From NCBI GenBank assembly GCA_001839685.1, contig MLAK01000374.1:33037-97036 (forward strand): DNA of 64,000 bases, written 5' to 3'. How positions within the stretch are numbered: position 1 is the stretch's first letter; every line of letters begins with the position of its first letter. Positions 18,999-28,788 of the stretch are shown in pieces. Under the pieces are notes generated by a model. It saw only the letters and a list, made by a program, of their open reading frames with translations, made no database searches and was not told the DNA's origin. A program made the translations under genes and the position numbers. The stretch is from Tritrichomonas foetus. Its lineage: Eukaryota; Parabasalia; Tritrichomonadida; Tritrichomonadidae.

Positions 18999-20390
18999 AT
19001 GCTTTTTTCGCATCTCAAAAATGATGTGGTTGATGATTCGCCAGGCTATAATCACTTGAAAAATGATTTGATAAATCATATTAATAAAAGTGAGAAAGTT
19101 TCTCCTTTTGAATTATACAAAAATGAAGTAGATCACTACATGGAATTGATTATGATGTCTGATAATCTTGATGATCTCCAAGAATCATTTTCATTCTTTA
19201 ATTTCTTTTTAGTTGAAAATGATTTAATATTTCCTCCTCTTATTCTCAATAAATTATTATTTTTGATTTCCAATCATCAAAATCAAAATATAGGAAAATT
19301 ATTAAAATTAATCAGATTAACAACATCATTTGATTCACCAATGCAAGATTTTTATGTTGAAAATCAAATATTTAATCTTTTACATCCTTATTTTCCACAC
19401 GAAGAAGTGATTAATACCTATGCTAACTTATCACTCAAAAGCCCAATGTTTCGAGAATTCCTTTTAAATTCCAATATTTTGACATTCATTCTCCAAAACA
19501 TCAACAATGAACAATATTTTGAATGTTTGATTAATCTCACAAAAGCACTTTTGTATAAAATTGATGATTTTTCATATGAAAACTTTAATAGGAATAATGG
19601 CAATGATTTTGTTATTCGATTGTTTATAGAACTATTTAATTTTCTTATTTTTAGAGTTGGTTCTGATGAAAAAACAATTCTAATAGTTGGCGCTTTTCGA
19701 GACTTCATTGAAGCTGATATTCGATTTCTAGACTATTTCATTTCACAAAACTTTCTTCGAATTTTCTTGAAGTATAAAACAAATGATTTATTATATATAC
19801 GAACTGTTTTACGTATTTGTGATATTATGTTTTGTAAAAATGGAGAAGTTGTACATTATTTATTATCATTGAATATTTTGGATTGGATTCATTCAATTAT
19901 TTTTGTAGATAATCAAGAAATTAGATCACTATCTTTTCAACTACTATATGATCTTGTTGATTATCATCCTTCAATAACTGATGATTTGATTAGGAATGAC
20001 ATGCATGTATTTATACTTCCTGAATTTTCAGGAAAAGCTTCAATTCGTTATAAAAGAGCACTTTATAAATTTAGCTGCATTTTGTTACAAAATATAACAA
20101 CCGAATTTCTTGATGAATTAATTTCCAATAAAATTATTGATATAATTATTCATGAAATTTCTCTTATCGACGCTGATGATGATGATTCTGTGCTTGTTTT
20201 AGATGCAATTTTAAAGCTTCAACAATTTCTCGAACATGATGCTGTTCATGACATTATTTATCGAATCAAACATGAAGAAGAATTTACTAATTGGATTCTC
20301 GATGCTGCTGAAAGTGAAAATGAAACTGTCGCAGATACTGCTTATATTGTTAAATCATTTTTGGAGGGAATAGAAGAGGAAGAAACCTAA
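18999..20390 (+). CDS. armadillo/HEAT-like helical repeat protein
   Basis: 463 residues from ATG 18999 (MLFSHLKND), the first ATG in this frame. The chain is almost wholly alpha-helical, with repeated leucine-rich helix pairs of about 40 residues (for example ILTFILQNINNEQYFECLINLTKAL and ILDWIHSIIFVDNQEIRSLSFQLLYDL) and an acidic end (EGIEEEET). This is ARM-repeat-like, as in importin-alpha, SIL1/Fes1 or PP4R3-type scaffolds, but I cannot assign it to one. The gene is divergent from the metacaspase-like gene across about 100 bp. Confidence 0.6.
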   Translation: MLFSHLKNDVVDDSPGYNHLKNDLINHINKSEKVSPFELYKNEVDHYMELIMMSDNLDDLQESFSFFNFFLVENDLIFPPLILNKLLFLISNHQNQNIGKLLKLIRLTTSFDSPMQDFYVENQIFNLLHPYFPHEEVINTYANLSLKSPMFREFLLNSNILTFILQNINNEQYFECLINLTKALLYKIDDFSYENFNRNNGNDFVIRLFIELFNFLIFRVGSDEKTILIVGAFRDFIEADIRFLDYFISQNFLRIFLKYKTNDLLYIRTVLRICDIMFCKNGEVVHYLLSLNILDWIHSIIFVDNQEIRSLSFQLLYDLVDYHPSITDDLIRNDMHVFILPEFSGKASIRYKRALYKFSCILLQNITTEFLDELISNKIIDIIIHEISLIDADDDDSVLVLDAILKLQQFLEHDAVHDIIYRIKHEEEFTNWILDAAESENETVADTAYIVKSFLEGIEEEET

Positions 20391-20793
20391 CTCAAACAAA
20401 GATCATTTTTACATGGACTGAGTTCATAGCAAAGCCGGTATATGTATTCTCTTTTTTGTGTCAGTCAATAAAACAGGTTAAATTCATGAAACAAATTTTG
20501 TTATTCTGAATAATGATTAATATTAATTATGTTTTTGTCAATTCTCTATCCATAAACTTTTATATAATTCACAGTAGATGAAGTCAAGAAAACTGAATGA
20601 TGAAAGTTATAGCAACAAAATTCCACAAAATGCAAACTAAAGACTCACACAGTTTGGAAGGATGGAATCCTTAACAATACTCAGTTTATTATAAATGAAT
20701 CCATGAAAAAAAATAAAAAATAAGAAAAGTTAAAAAATGCGGATTTATAAACAATTTATTATATTAATATAAAAAATAATTGAAGACAATCAC
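20391..20793. other. intergenic, no gene seen
   Basis: AT-rich spacer between convergent genes. No recognisable element. Confidence 0.5.
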
Positions 20794-21459
20794 TTAGGTT
20801 TGTCTTACTTTCATTTTACGGATTTCTACAAATGATCTAAGTCTGTCAACAGTCAATTCGCACGATTCTATTGAAGCAAAAGGCCTGAAAATCTGTTTTA
20901 CCATTTTTTCCGGCTTGGCCTTTTGCGTGAGTTGGCCGATTCTGATTTTTTCTGGCGCTTTAACATTCTGTTTGTTTAAGCAAGGCATGCTCATTGTGCT
21001 GGTCATCATGTTGATGCTATTTAAACAATTATTCAAAGGTATTATGTTAACTCGACTATTTATATCATGAATGTTATTCATGTTAATGGTTCGATTAATG
21101 TTAATTTTCGATGTAGATTTGGGTAAAATAGGTTCTGGAATTTGAGAATTCGTATGAACAGAATCGAATCGAATTTTGGTCATCCCATATTGAGCTAAAA
21201 AGGGATCATTTTGATTAGAGAAATCTGCGTTTCTTAAGTTTCTATTGTCAGTGTAAGGTTTAGGACAACCAGAGCTAATAGAGCACTCGGAGTCATTCAT
21301 GCCGGACGAATATTCGAGATTGGAATTGTTGATTGTGGGCATTGAAAAAGGTGATTGGAGACTCATCGTATCATTGAAGGGTAAATCACAGCATCCTTGG
21401 CCAGGAGGATGGTTAGGAGACTGAGAATTCGCAAAAAGGTCTTCGAAGTCGGAAAACAT
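20794..21459 (-). CDS. unknown protein, disordered with conserved-looking basic C-terminus
   Basis: 221 residues. The N-terminus is acidic and hydrophobic (MFSDFEDLFANSQSP). The middle is rich in Asn, Ser, Met and Pro and probably disordered. The last 50 residues are basic and helical (IRIGQLTQKAKPEKMVKQIF, then LRSFVEIRKMKV). I recognise no family. GC-rich blocks, unusual in this DNA, lie 80-160 nt upstream (21541-21620). Confidence 0.5.
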   Translation of the reverse strand: MFSDFEDLFANSQSPNHPPGQGCCDLPFNDTMSLQSPFSMPTINNSNLEYSSGMNDSECSISSGCPKPYTDNRNLRNADFSNQNDPFLAQYGMTKIRFDSVHTNSQIPEPILPKSTSKININRTINMNNIHDINSRVNIIPLNNCLNSINMMTSTMSMPCLNKQNVKAPEKIRIGQLTQKAKPEKMVKQIFRPFASIESCELTVDRLRSFVEIRKMKVRQT

Positions 21460-21540
21460 GAAAAAGATAGAAAAGATTTTGCTTTCAATATTTCAGTAGT
21501 AAACGGGCAAATTGAATATCCTAATTCAAATACTGGATTA

Positions 21541-21620
21541 TTGGCGCGTGATTTTATATTTCACCATTTATATTGACCTTATATTTACATCAAAAATGAT
21601 TCGGCGCGCCTTTCGGATTT
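21541..21620. promoter_or_regulatory. GC-rich motifs upstream of the unknown gene
   Basis: ttggcgcgtg (21541) and ttcggcgcgcctttcgg (21600-21616) stand out in an AT-rich spacer. They resemble E2F-type TTTGGCGC sites. A role as promoter elements of the minus-strand gene at 21459 is inferred from position only. The rest of 21621-21891 shows nothing clear. Confidence 0.3.
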
Positions 21621-21891
21621 CACTTCACCAACTAACTTAGCTTTATTCCAACCCTGGATTTATCTGAAAACATATCTTTGGATTTTATAGTTTCTATGAA
21701 ATATATATTAGTATAAAATTTTCAAATTATGAAGCCGAAGAGCAGGATAAGCTGATCATTATTTGGTGTAACGAAAAAAATTGAATAGAAATAGGTCAAA
21801 ATAAAAAGGTCAATTAAAATTTTGGACAGAAATGTTTATGATAAACAAACAAAAAATAAATAAATAACAAAAAAGGAATTCATAAACAAGA

Positions 21892-23607
21892 TCAAGAATC
21901 CGATGAGCTATCATCGCTTGTATTGCTACTTTCAGACGAATCGCTAGAACTTGAACTCGAGGTTATTTGTGACTTTTGCTGATTTGACGACAATTTATTC
22001 ATAATCGAATGACTGTATTTCGCATTTTCTTGAACCGACGCGATTTTATCTTTTTCAATAAGGTTTAGCCATGCTTCCAAGCTCGTTTTTATGTCATTTG
22101 GAGGATCGTTGTATATTAGTTCAACGATTGTCCTCGATAAACTCTGTTTCACTAAAGCATTTCCTTCTTTTACACCTTTTTCAATACGTTTTATTGCATT
22201 TTCTTTCAGCCAATTCCATGAATAAACCTTTGAAAAGTCTACAAGCATTTCACCTACAATACACCTTACCATTAATGATGGGGCCTCAAGTAACGGAAAT
22301 GCAAGTGATGACATTTCAAGTGCAAGATCTTTTAAATTCGACATTTGACTATATAATCTTAAAACCGCCACACCCGCAGCTTTCCAAGTTGGCGTGACTG
22401 ATTCCAAAAGTGTGTGAAAACCTTTTCTGAGTGTTTTTATATTAATTTGTTCTTCAGGAACAAGTGGAATAATTCTGTACATCATTTGATAAGTTATTGC
22501 TTCGATTGGAAGCACTGCTATCAAATTTAATGTTCCAAAAAGTGACGCATGAAATTTAGCACTAGGATGATGTTTCAAAAGTGATGCCCATAAATCAATT
22601 GTAGCAGTTCTTATATCCTCTTGTGGTGATTTCATCCCTTGTTCAATAATTTTCGGAATTATGTCCAAACTGCTAGTTGGGAAAAAATGAACTGTTTCGG
22701 TCAAAACTTTCAGAGCTAGGGAATGAATCTGATTCACACTATCTTGTGTTAATTTGAGAAGTGGTGCTGCAAAAACAACACGGTCTGGTGCTGATTCTAT
22801 TGCTTCTTTCAAGTGATGTGTAACTGCAAATCTGACATACCAGGATTCATCGTCTGAATTTTTTAAAAATTTAGTGATGAATTCGTGATCTGAAAAAAAG
22901 AGATTCCCTAATGAACATGCCGTTGATATAGCAGCTGTTCGAACTTTAAAATCAGAGTCGTGAAACTTTGGTATGATCAATTCACGGATTAACTCGTTAG
23001 GTTGATCAGAAACCGTTATAATTTCTGATAATGATTTCAATACACAAACCCTAATATATGATGACTCATTATCTGATAATTTCCGAATTCGTGATGTGAT
23101 TTTATCATGCCAGTTTTTGTTGGCAAGGGGAATGAAATAAGACTGTACACGAATTGCAAGGCCTTGCGAATCTGTATTTGAAGGAATAAATAGCTGATCC
23201 AAAGACGGCAAGATGAAAGTTTGTATGGATTCGATATCGAAAACATCTGCGATCGTTTTACAGACTTCCATCATTTGCTTTTCTATAAACATGGCGCTCT
23301 GTCGAATTATATCGTTCATCGGGAAAAGTAAATCGAAAAAAATGAATGCTGGTAAATGAGGCGGCATAAAAAGTGGAAGCATTGAAGTGAAAAGTGTAGC
23401 ATTGGTTCGATCTCCGAAGTTGATCCAGTTTTTTATAAAAGGAATCAGCTCAGTTCGAACCGTTTCGGCTTCCATCGATTGTAGAAATAAGGGAATCGCT
23501 TCGATAAAATTTGTTTGGGCTGAATCTTTTTGCTTTATCACATTCATGATAAGCTGGGGCATGTCCTCCTTCTTGAAAAACATCGCGGAACTTAGATGGG
23601 AGGACAT
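21892..23607 (-). CDS. HEAT-repeat protein related to PP2A scaffold (A/PR65) or PP4R1
   Basis: 571 residues from ATG 23607 (MSSHLSSAMF), chosen because TCATT (23612-23616) sits just before it; an ATG 30 nt upstream is in frame. About 12-13 HEAT repeats run from residue 20 to 520, with the usual Asp and Val-Arg pairs in the turns (SDFKVRTAAISTACSLGNL, DESWYVRFAVTHHLKEAI, EDIRTATIDLWASLL). The N-terminal RTELIPFIKNW and the DESWYVRF repeat are close to PR65. The tail is a Ser/Asp-rich tract absent from canonical PR65. PR65 scaffolds the PP2A catalytic and B subunits; the divergent repeats leave PP4R1-like proteins as an alternative. Confidence 0.68.
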   Translation of the reverse strand: MSSHLSSAMFFKKEDMPQLIMNVIKQKDSAQTNFIEAIPLFLQSMEAETVRTELIPFIKNWINFGDRTNATLFTSMLPLFMPPHLPAFIFFDLLFPMNDIIRQSAMFIEKQMMEVCKTIADVFDIESIQTFILPSLDQLFIPSNTDSQGLAIRVQSYFIPLANKNWHDKITSRIRKLSDNESSYIRVCVLKSLSEIITVSDQPNELIRELIIPKFHDSDFKVRTAAISTACSLGNLFFSDHEFITKFLKNSDDESWYVRFAVTHHLKEAIESAPDRVVFAAPLLKLTQDSVNQIHSLALKVLTETVHFFPTSSLDIIPKIIEQGMKSPQEDIRTATIDLWASLLKHHPSAKFHASLFGTLNLIAVLPIEAITYQMMYRIIPLVPEEQINIKTLRKGFHTLLESVTPTWKAAGVAVLRLYSQMSNLKDLALEMSSLAFPLLEAPSLMVRCIVGEMLVDFSKVYSWNWLKENAIKRIEKGVKEGNALVKQSLSRTIVELIYNDPPNDIKTSLEAWLNLIEKDKIASVQENAKYSHSIMNKLSSNQQKSQITSSSSSSDSSESSNTSDDSSSDS

Positions 23608-23743
23608 TTGAAATGATTTTAATACCTTTTTATTCAATAATTAATGAAAAGAATTTTATTAGATTCAAAAAGTTAAAGCAGAAGGTTTTTGAAATATCTC
23701 AAATTACTCTATCGGTAAGTTCTTTGAATTCATTTCAATTAAT

Positions 23744-23763
23744 TTCACCCGAATTCGGGTGAA
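23744..23763. repeat. 20-bp perfect palindrome
   Basis: TTCACCCGAATTCGGGTGAA is its own reverse complement. It lies about 140 bp upstream of the HEAT-repeat gene in the 23608-24036 spacer, which is otherwise AT-rich and featureless. It could be a dimeric protein-binding site. Confidence 0.85.
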
Positions 23764-24036
23764 TCTGCAAATTTTCCATCAAGAATAATAGCTATGAAAA
23801 AGTTGAAACAAAAAAAGTTATTCAAAATTTGAAAAAATCAAATTTTCACAGAAGTATTTACTATTATAACAATATCGATAATACACGTCGATAGAAGAAG
23901 TAACTTTCTTACTTATATTAATATGAAAATAAATAAATTATCGACATAAATGAATTATATTATTTCATAAACCATTTTGAATGGCTTATCTTGATATGAA
24001 TCATTGTAATCTAATTGTTTCATTAAATTACATATA

Positions 24037-26766
24037 TTATTTCTCTAATTCTATTTTTTCGAAATTATAAAAAAGGGAAAGAGTTGTAAGTGCCATTTGT
24101 TTGATACATCCCCAATACACAGCACTTTTCTCATCACCATGAACAGCAATATCGTAATTAAAAATGGAAAAGTTCTTATCAATCTTCATTGCAAAAAGTC
24201 GACCATTTTTCATTGTTATTTGTTTTGCAAGAAGTCGATGATTTTGGCAACAAATTGAATGATAATATATATCAGCTATTTGATTGAGAGGAAGAATTGG
24301 CAAGTTTTCTATACTTGGTAGAAATCCAGGCGATGGTTCATTCCATTCAATTTTGGTCAAATTATCATGATCAAATGTTAATAAATTAGGCATGAATTGA
24401 GGATTTTCATGAATTGCAGCTTTAAAAGCATTTGCATTCATTGCAAATGGTTGTTTCCGTGACATAAAATAAGCTATCATTGATTTAAGTGGGAAATCAA
24501 TTCCATGTAATAATGGTTTTATTAACAATATTGGACAATCATCAGGTACTGTCATTTTATCTTGATCAGGAAAAATAACACGAATATTTCGAATTCCAAC
24601 AAAATCAAACGATCTTTTAAGTAAATTCACAAAGTTTTGATTTGTATCAGACATTACAAAAACAGCAACAGTTGTAATGGAATGATACACAAATCTGGGT
24701 ATGCTGATAGTTAACCATTTATTAAAATCGAAAGTAACTTTATTTTTACTGATCAATTTCGAAAATGAATCAACTTTTGGATCAAATTGAAATTGAACTG
24801 GTTCAAAAAATGAAGAAACTGTTCGAAATGACAACTGTGGAACATTAATTAGCAATGGTTCATAATTTTGTGATAATGTTGCATAAAACAGAACTTTATC
24901 TTCATTCATAGAATTGACTGGTGCACCTTGACTAAAGAAAGAATTAAATGGAATCAATTTACTTAATGAAATAATGTCTGAGATTGGTAAACTGCCGAAA
25001 ATGCTCCTTCCAACATTCAAAATTTCATTTATGATACTATCACTAAGAGAATTTGCATTTTCACGATTTTCACTTTGAATAGCATCATTTTCACTCTGAA
25101 TGGATTTGCTGTGTGATTCGATTTGATTAATTAAGTTGAGTGTGGTTGAAAATGTTTCTTTATAGATTGGGAGTAAAATTGAGTGATTGAAATTCTCAAT
25201 TTGGAAATTCTTTATGATTGAAATGAATAAAATTTGTTCGTTTTTGAACATTTTTGTTCTTTCATGTAAAGAATCTAGTGTTTTTTTATGAATAGATAAA
25301 ATTTTATTTTTTTCGAGTAAAAATTGAAATAATTCTTCAAAATTGCTTGTAAAAAGTTTCTCTCGAATAATTAAAGTTAATTCTTTTTGATTTTTTTTAA
25401 ACAATAAATCAAAAATGCGAAAAATCATGTAAGGATAACGAATGGTCCATTCGTTCACATTTTCTAATAAAGAATTAAATTGTGTTAAATTCTCATGGTC
25501 AAAATCCTGGTATTTTTTTAACCATTTATAACAAATTTCTATAAAAACAGCATCATCAATGTGAAAAGTATTAAAAAGTTGGTTCCAATTTAATGTTAAA
25601 ATCAATTTTTGATTATTTTTGATTAAAAATGAAGAAATTCCTCGTTCTTTTAATTCATTTGAGAGTTGATTAAAAATGTTGTCATAAATTTCTTCATCAT
25701 CTTTAGTGAGTGGATGAGCAGAAAGAGGAAGTAAATCAATAATTTGTTCAGTTTGTAAGTTTTTTGGATCAAAAGAATTCAGTGAAATTACAGAATGGAA
25801 TAATTTTGAACAAATTTGAGGATTTGTTTTCGATAGTGATCGAACATAAGGAACAACAAGTGAAATAATCTTTGGACTTATTATTTTATTAGTACGATTT
25901 TCAAAAACCCATAAAATTTGATCTTCAGAAAGCGGCAAAGATGAATCAAAATCAAATTCATTAATTACTGGTAAAAATACTTTTTTTCCATTCACTGAAG
26001 GGAAAAACTGAGAAAATATCCATATTGTATAGGCAAAATTCGAATTTAAAACTGGTAAATTTTGAATAAGTTGTTGAACCTCAGAAAAATGGTCTCTAGA
26101 TTTCGAAAATTCTTCAAAGACTGAAAGAAGCCAATTGCAAACAAATTTATGATGTTTTTTCTTTTGAAGAGTGATAATTACTTCTGCAAAGTGAAGTGAT
26201 TTTAAATAAAAATCAATTGGAGGTTCAGCTTCTAAAATTAGTGAAAGCTGGCAATTCATTTCTGAAAAAGAAATTAATTTATATTCATAAGATTGTAAAA
26301 ATATTTGTGCAATATTTTGTTGATTCATTGAATAAAGTGAAATTTCAAGATATTTTGATAAATTTGAAAAATTCAACTTTCGTGATAAATAATATAAAGG
26401 AACAAAAATTTCTATTGAAATTTTATATGTCAAAGTTGGAGAATTAATTTTTTTGATATCTCCAATTCGATATGGCACTAAATAGTTTTCAAGTGCAAGA
26501 ATAGCATCTCTCCATCTGTAATCACCTTTTAATAAATCGAATTTGATATTTAAGTCGGGATTTTTAATCTTCGTTTCGGATATGTATTTAAGCGTCGGAA
26601 CATGAATAACGGAAATGCAAGATCCTTGGTAATAAAATAATATGCTGACTGGCTCTGAGTATTTTTCGAGTGGTGGATTAGATTTATTAAAAATAACTAC
26701 ATCATTCATAAAAGACGATAAGTTTTTACATTTTGAGTGATTCCAATTATACTCTGAATTTACCAT
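24037..26766 (-). CDS. large unknown protein
   Basis: 909 residues with no domain that I recognise. The first 120 residues have mixed strand and helix character (VSILFYYQGSCISVIHVPTL) and could be a BTB-like or other small fold. The middle 500 residues are helical and rich in Ile, Leu, Phe and Asn. The last 250 residues again look globular (FVYHSITTVAVFVMSDTNQ, then NIRVIFPDQDKM and ILLIKPLLHGIDFP). No membrane segments or signal peptide. The gene is divergent from the glucokinase-like gene, with a GGTC/GACC dyad between them. Confidence 0.55.
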   Translation of the reverse strand: MVNSEYNWNHSKCKNLSSFMNDVVIFNKSNPPLEKYSEPVSILFYYQGSCISVIHVPTLKYISETKIKNPDLNIKFDLLKGDYRWRDAILALENYLVPYRIGDIKKINSPTLTYKISIEIFVPLYYLSRKLNFSNLSKYLEISLYSMNQQNIAQIFLQSYEYKLISFSEMNCQLSLILEAEPPIDFYLKSLHFAEVIITLQKKKHHKFVCNWLLSVFEEFSKSRDHFSEVQQLIQNLPVLNSNFAYTIWIFSQFFPSVNGKKVFLPVINEFDFDSSLPLSEDQILWVFENRTNKIISPKIISLVVPYVRSLSKTNPQICSKLFHSVISLNSFDPKNLQTEQIIDLLPLSAHPLTKDDEEIYDNIFNQLSNELKERGISSFLIKNNQKLILTLNWNQLFNTFHIDDAVFIEICYKWLKKYQDFDHENLTQFNSLLENVNEWTIRYPYMIFRIFDLLFKKNQKELTLIIREKLFTSNFEELFQFLLEKNKILSIHKKTLDSLHERTKMFKNEQILFISIIKNFQIENFNHSILLPIYKETFSTTLNLINQIESHSKSIQSENDAIQSENRENANSLSDSIINEILNVGRSIFGSLPISDIISLSKLIPFNSFFSQGAPVNSMNEDKVLFYATLSQNYEPLLINVPQLSFRTVSSFFEPVQFQFDPKVDSFSKLISKNKVTFDFNKWLTISIPRFVYHSITTVAVFVMSDTNQNFVNLLKRSFDFVGIRNIRVIFPDQDKMTVPDDCPILLIKPLLHGIDFPLKSMIAYFMSRKQPFAMNANAFKAAIHENPQFMPNLLTFDHDNLTKIEWNEPSPGFLPSIENLPILPLNQIADIYYHSICCQNHRLLAKQITMKNGRLFAMKIDKNFSIFNYDIAVHGDEKSAVYWGCIKQMALTTLSLFYNFEKIELEK

Positions 26767-26783
26767 TTCTACTTTTTCTGTAG

Positions 26784-26844
26784 TTATTTGGTCTAGTTGA
26801 TGATATAAAGACCATATAAATACATAAAAAGTTGATAAAGAAAA
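26784..26844. promoter_or_regulatory. GGTC-N16-GACC dyad, copy 2, with extended block
   Basis: TTATTTGGTC (26784-26793), a 16-nt spacer, then GACCATATAA. From 26810 the next 35 nt match the block at 50753-50787 at 32 of 35 positions. The dyad lies in the 243-bp divergent promoter between the large unknown gene and the glucokinase-like gene. Confidence 0.6.
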
Positions 26845-27009
26845 TTAGCCTAAATTTAACCTTAATAATTCCATCAAAAATATAGGTAAATAATTTAAAA
26901 ACAAAAAGTTATAACTTTTTCTGAAAAAGTTATTCATGAATTTTTTCATTCAAATATTTGAAAATTTTCTACAAGTGAGTGATTAAAAGTCGCATCCACT
27001 AATTTCCAA

Positions 27010-28188
27010 ATGACGGCTTACTCCTATATTCCCCTAATTACCACGCGATCATCATCATTCAGCGATACAGATCTCCAAGCGTTAGAAGATTGGAGCGAAG
27101 AAGAAAGAAAAAATGTTTGTTTAACAATTTGGGTTGATTCGATGATTTTAAGAATCGCCATTTGTCCAGCGAAAAACGCAAAGAAAGCAATTTATTTACC
27201 GGAAACGACAGTAAACAAAGTTCAAGATGTTCACGAAAGCTACGAAGGCTTACATAATGCATTTGCCCGATATCATTGTCAAGTTGTATTTTCGACTATG
27301 AGCTTTGCCGGACCAGTTTCTCAGGACCATGTCGTCATTACCAACTGGTCGTGTGAGGCCAGCGATCGCGTTATTCATTTCGCATCCTTACCTTTCGATC
27401 TCTTCCCGCTCGACCGAAGAATGTTCATGAATGACCTCGAGGCAGCTTCCTACGGACTTTTGGCGAAATATCTGAACAATACAATATCGGAGATATTTGT
27501 ACCACTCTGGAATTGCGACGCTGTTGGAAAACCTATTGTCCTTGATGGAAGCTCGGCAGTTGTATGGATCGGAGACGGCTTTGGCGTATCCTACATCTGC
27601 AGAAATGAATCATCAGAGCACAATTGTGTTGTTTCTTCTGAAAGTGGCCATGGGCAATGTTTTATATGTGCACCAACTGATCCTTTATATGAACTGGAGT
27701 ATAGCCTCATTAAATTTGTGTCGCATAAGATTTATGCAGGCTCACACCAACCAGAATGGGAAGATTTGAATTCTCTTCGTGGATGCGAAATTATTTACCG
27801 CTTTTTGAAGCAGAAACAAGGCATAAAATTACCTGAATGGCCAAAATATGACAGAATTCGATCTTTAGCAATCAATAATGAAGATCCTGATGCTGAACTC
27901 GCATTTAGAATTCATTATCGCTTCATTTTGCGCTCTGTTCAATCATGCGCTCTTGGAATCCAATGTCAGCGAATGTTTATTATTTCTGAATATCATGTCA
28001 AAAATATGGAACTCATTTACCGCTTTGCAGATGATATGAAAGACACTTTTGAAGACCATCCACGCGCAGACTGGTTCAGGAAGATAACTGTGTATTCACA
28101 GTGTAAGTCTTCGCAGTTTGCATTGTCTGGAGGACTCTTCTTGTCGCGTATTTATGCTGTTGCTCACCAAAACGAAATATCTTTTTAA
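27010..28188 (+). CDS. bacterial-type glucokinase family protein with degenerate phosphate-binding loop
   Basis: 392 residues that follow the Glk (PF02685-type) order: an AGPV block (100-103), ITNWSCEASD (110-119) for the L-T-N-H-x-W segment, MNDLEAASYG (140-149) with the catalytic Asp142, WIGDGFGVSYI for G-x-G-T-G-L-G-V, and SSESGHGQCF (209-218) for the E-G-G-H sugar-binding segment. Against that, the N-terminal D-x-G-G-T-N-x-R phosphate loop reads WVDSMILRIAI (41-51), and the C-terminal G-G-I adenosine loop reads ISEYHVKNM. Trichomonads use bacterial-type glucokinases, so this copy is either an extreme paralogue, a sugar-binding pseudo-kinase, or an enzyme with altered nucleotide binding. 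No initiator-like TCAYW is evident; the context is tccactaatttccaaATG. Confidence 0.72.
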   Translation: MTAYSYIPLITTRSSSFSDTDLQALEDWSEEERKNVCLTIWVDSMILRIAICPAKNAKKAIYLPETTVNKVQDVHESYEGLHNAFARYHCQVVFSTMSFAGPVSQDHVVITNWSCEASDRVIHFASLPFDLFPLDRRMFMNDLEAASYGLLAKYLNNTISEIFVPLWNCDAVGKPIVLDGSSAVVWIGDGFGVSYICRNESSEHNCVVSSESGHGQCFICAPTDPLYELEYSLIKFVSHKIYAGSHQPEWEDLNSLRGCEIIYRFLKQKQGIKLPEWPKYDRIRSLAINNEDPDAELAFRIHYRFILRSVQSCALGIQCQRMFIISEYHVKNMELIYRFADDMKDTFEDHPRADWFRKITVYSQCKSSQFALSGGLFLSRIYAVAHQNEISF

Positions 28189-28232
28189 ACATCGTACGAT
28201 TTCATCTAACTGTTTAATTCATTCTTTATTTA

Positions 28233-28457
28233 TTTTTATATATCTTTGTTGTATATATATCTTTGTTGTATATATATCTTTGTTGTATATATATCTTTGT
28301 TGTATATATCTTTGTTTTATATATCTTTGTTTTATATATCTTTGTTTTATATATCTTTGTTGTATATATCTTTGTTTTATATATATCTTTGTTTTATATA
28401 TCTTTGTTTTATATATATCTTTGTTTTAGATATCTTTGTTTTAGATATCTTTGTTTT
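28233..28457 (+). repeat. AT-rich minisatellite, about 14 copies
   Basis: Tandem copies of a 15-17-nt unit based on TATATATCTTTGTT, followed by G or TT. The variants are grouped: early copies end in GTTG, middle ones in GTTTT, and the last two begin AGATATC. It fills the spacer after the glucokinase-like gene. Frames through it that spell repeated Tyr-Leu-Cys or Phe-Val-Leu are by-products of the repeat. Confidence 0.95.
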
Positions 28458-28778
28458 GCGATGAAGATAGAAGAATCCAACCAGGAATTAATGAAATTCT
28501 CTGCATCATATAAAAGTAAAGAAAGATTCCTGATTAAGCTATATATGTGATAAATCAATTCACATAACTCATCTTATGTTGATGAATCTTCTATCTATTT
28601 GACTATTTATACATGATTTTCTCTTTTTATGAGAGGGAAATTAACAGATATTCCAAACTACAATCTAGAGAAGGAGAATTATTCACAATGAAGCAATATT
28701 CAATCGTTTAAAATCTCAAATGTTAATTGTTCAGAAAGATGATGCAATAATATTTCATATAACATTTCAGGAACAAAT

Positions 28779-28783
28779 TCACT
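28779..28783 (+). promoter_or_regulatory. initiator-like motif TCACT
   Basis: TCACT lies 6-10 nt before ATG 28789. It selects the start that places a signal peptide at the N-terminus of the glucosidase II beta protein. Confidence 0.55.
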
Positions 28784-28788
28784 CCAAA

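Noticed and set aside
28118..28550. Several overlapping frames rich in Tyr, Leu, Cys and Phe
   Set aside because: They are translations of the minisatellite in three frames.
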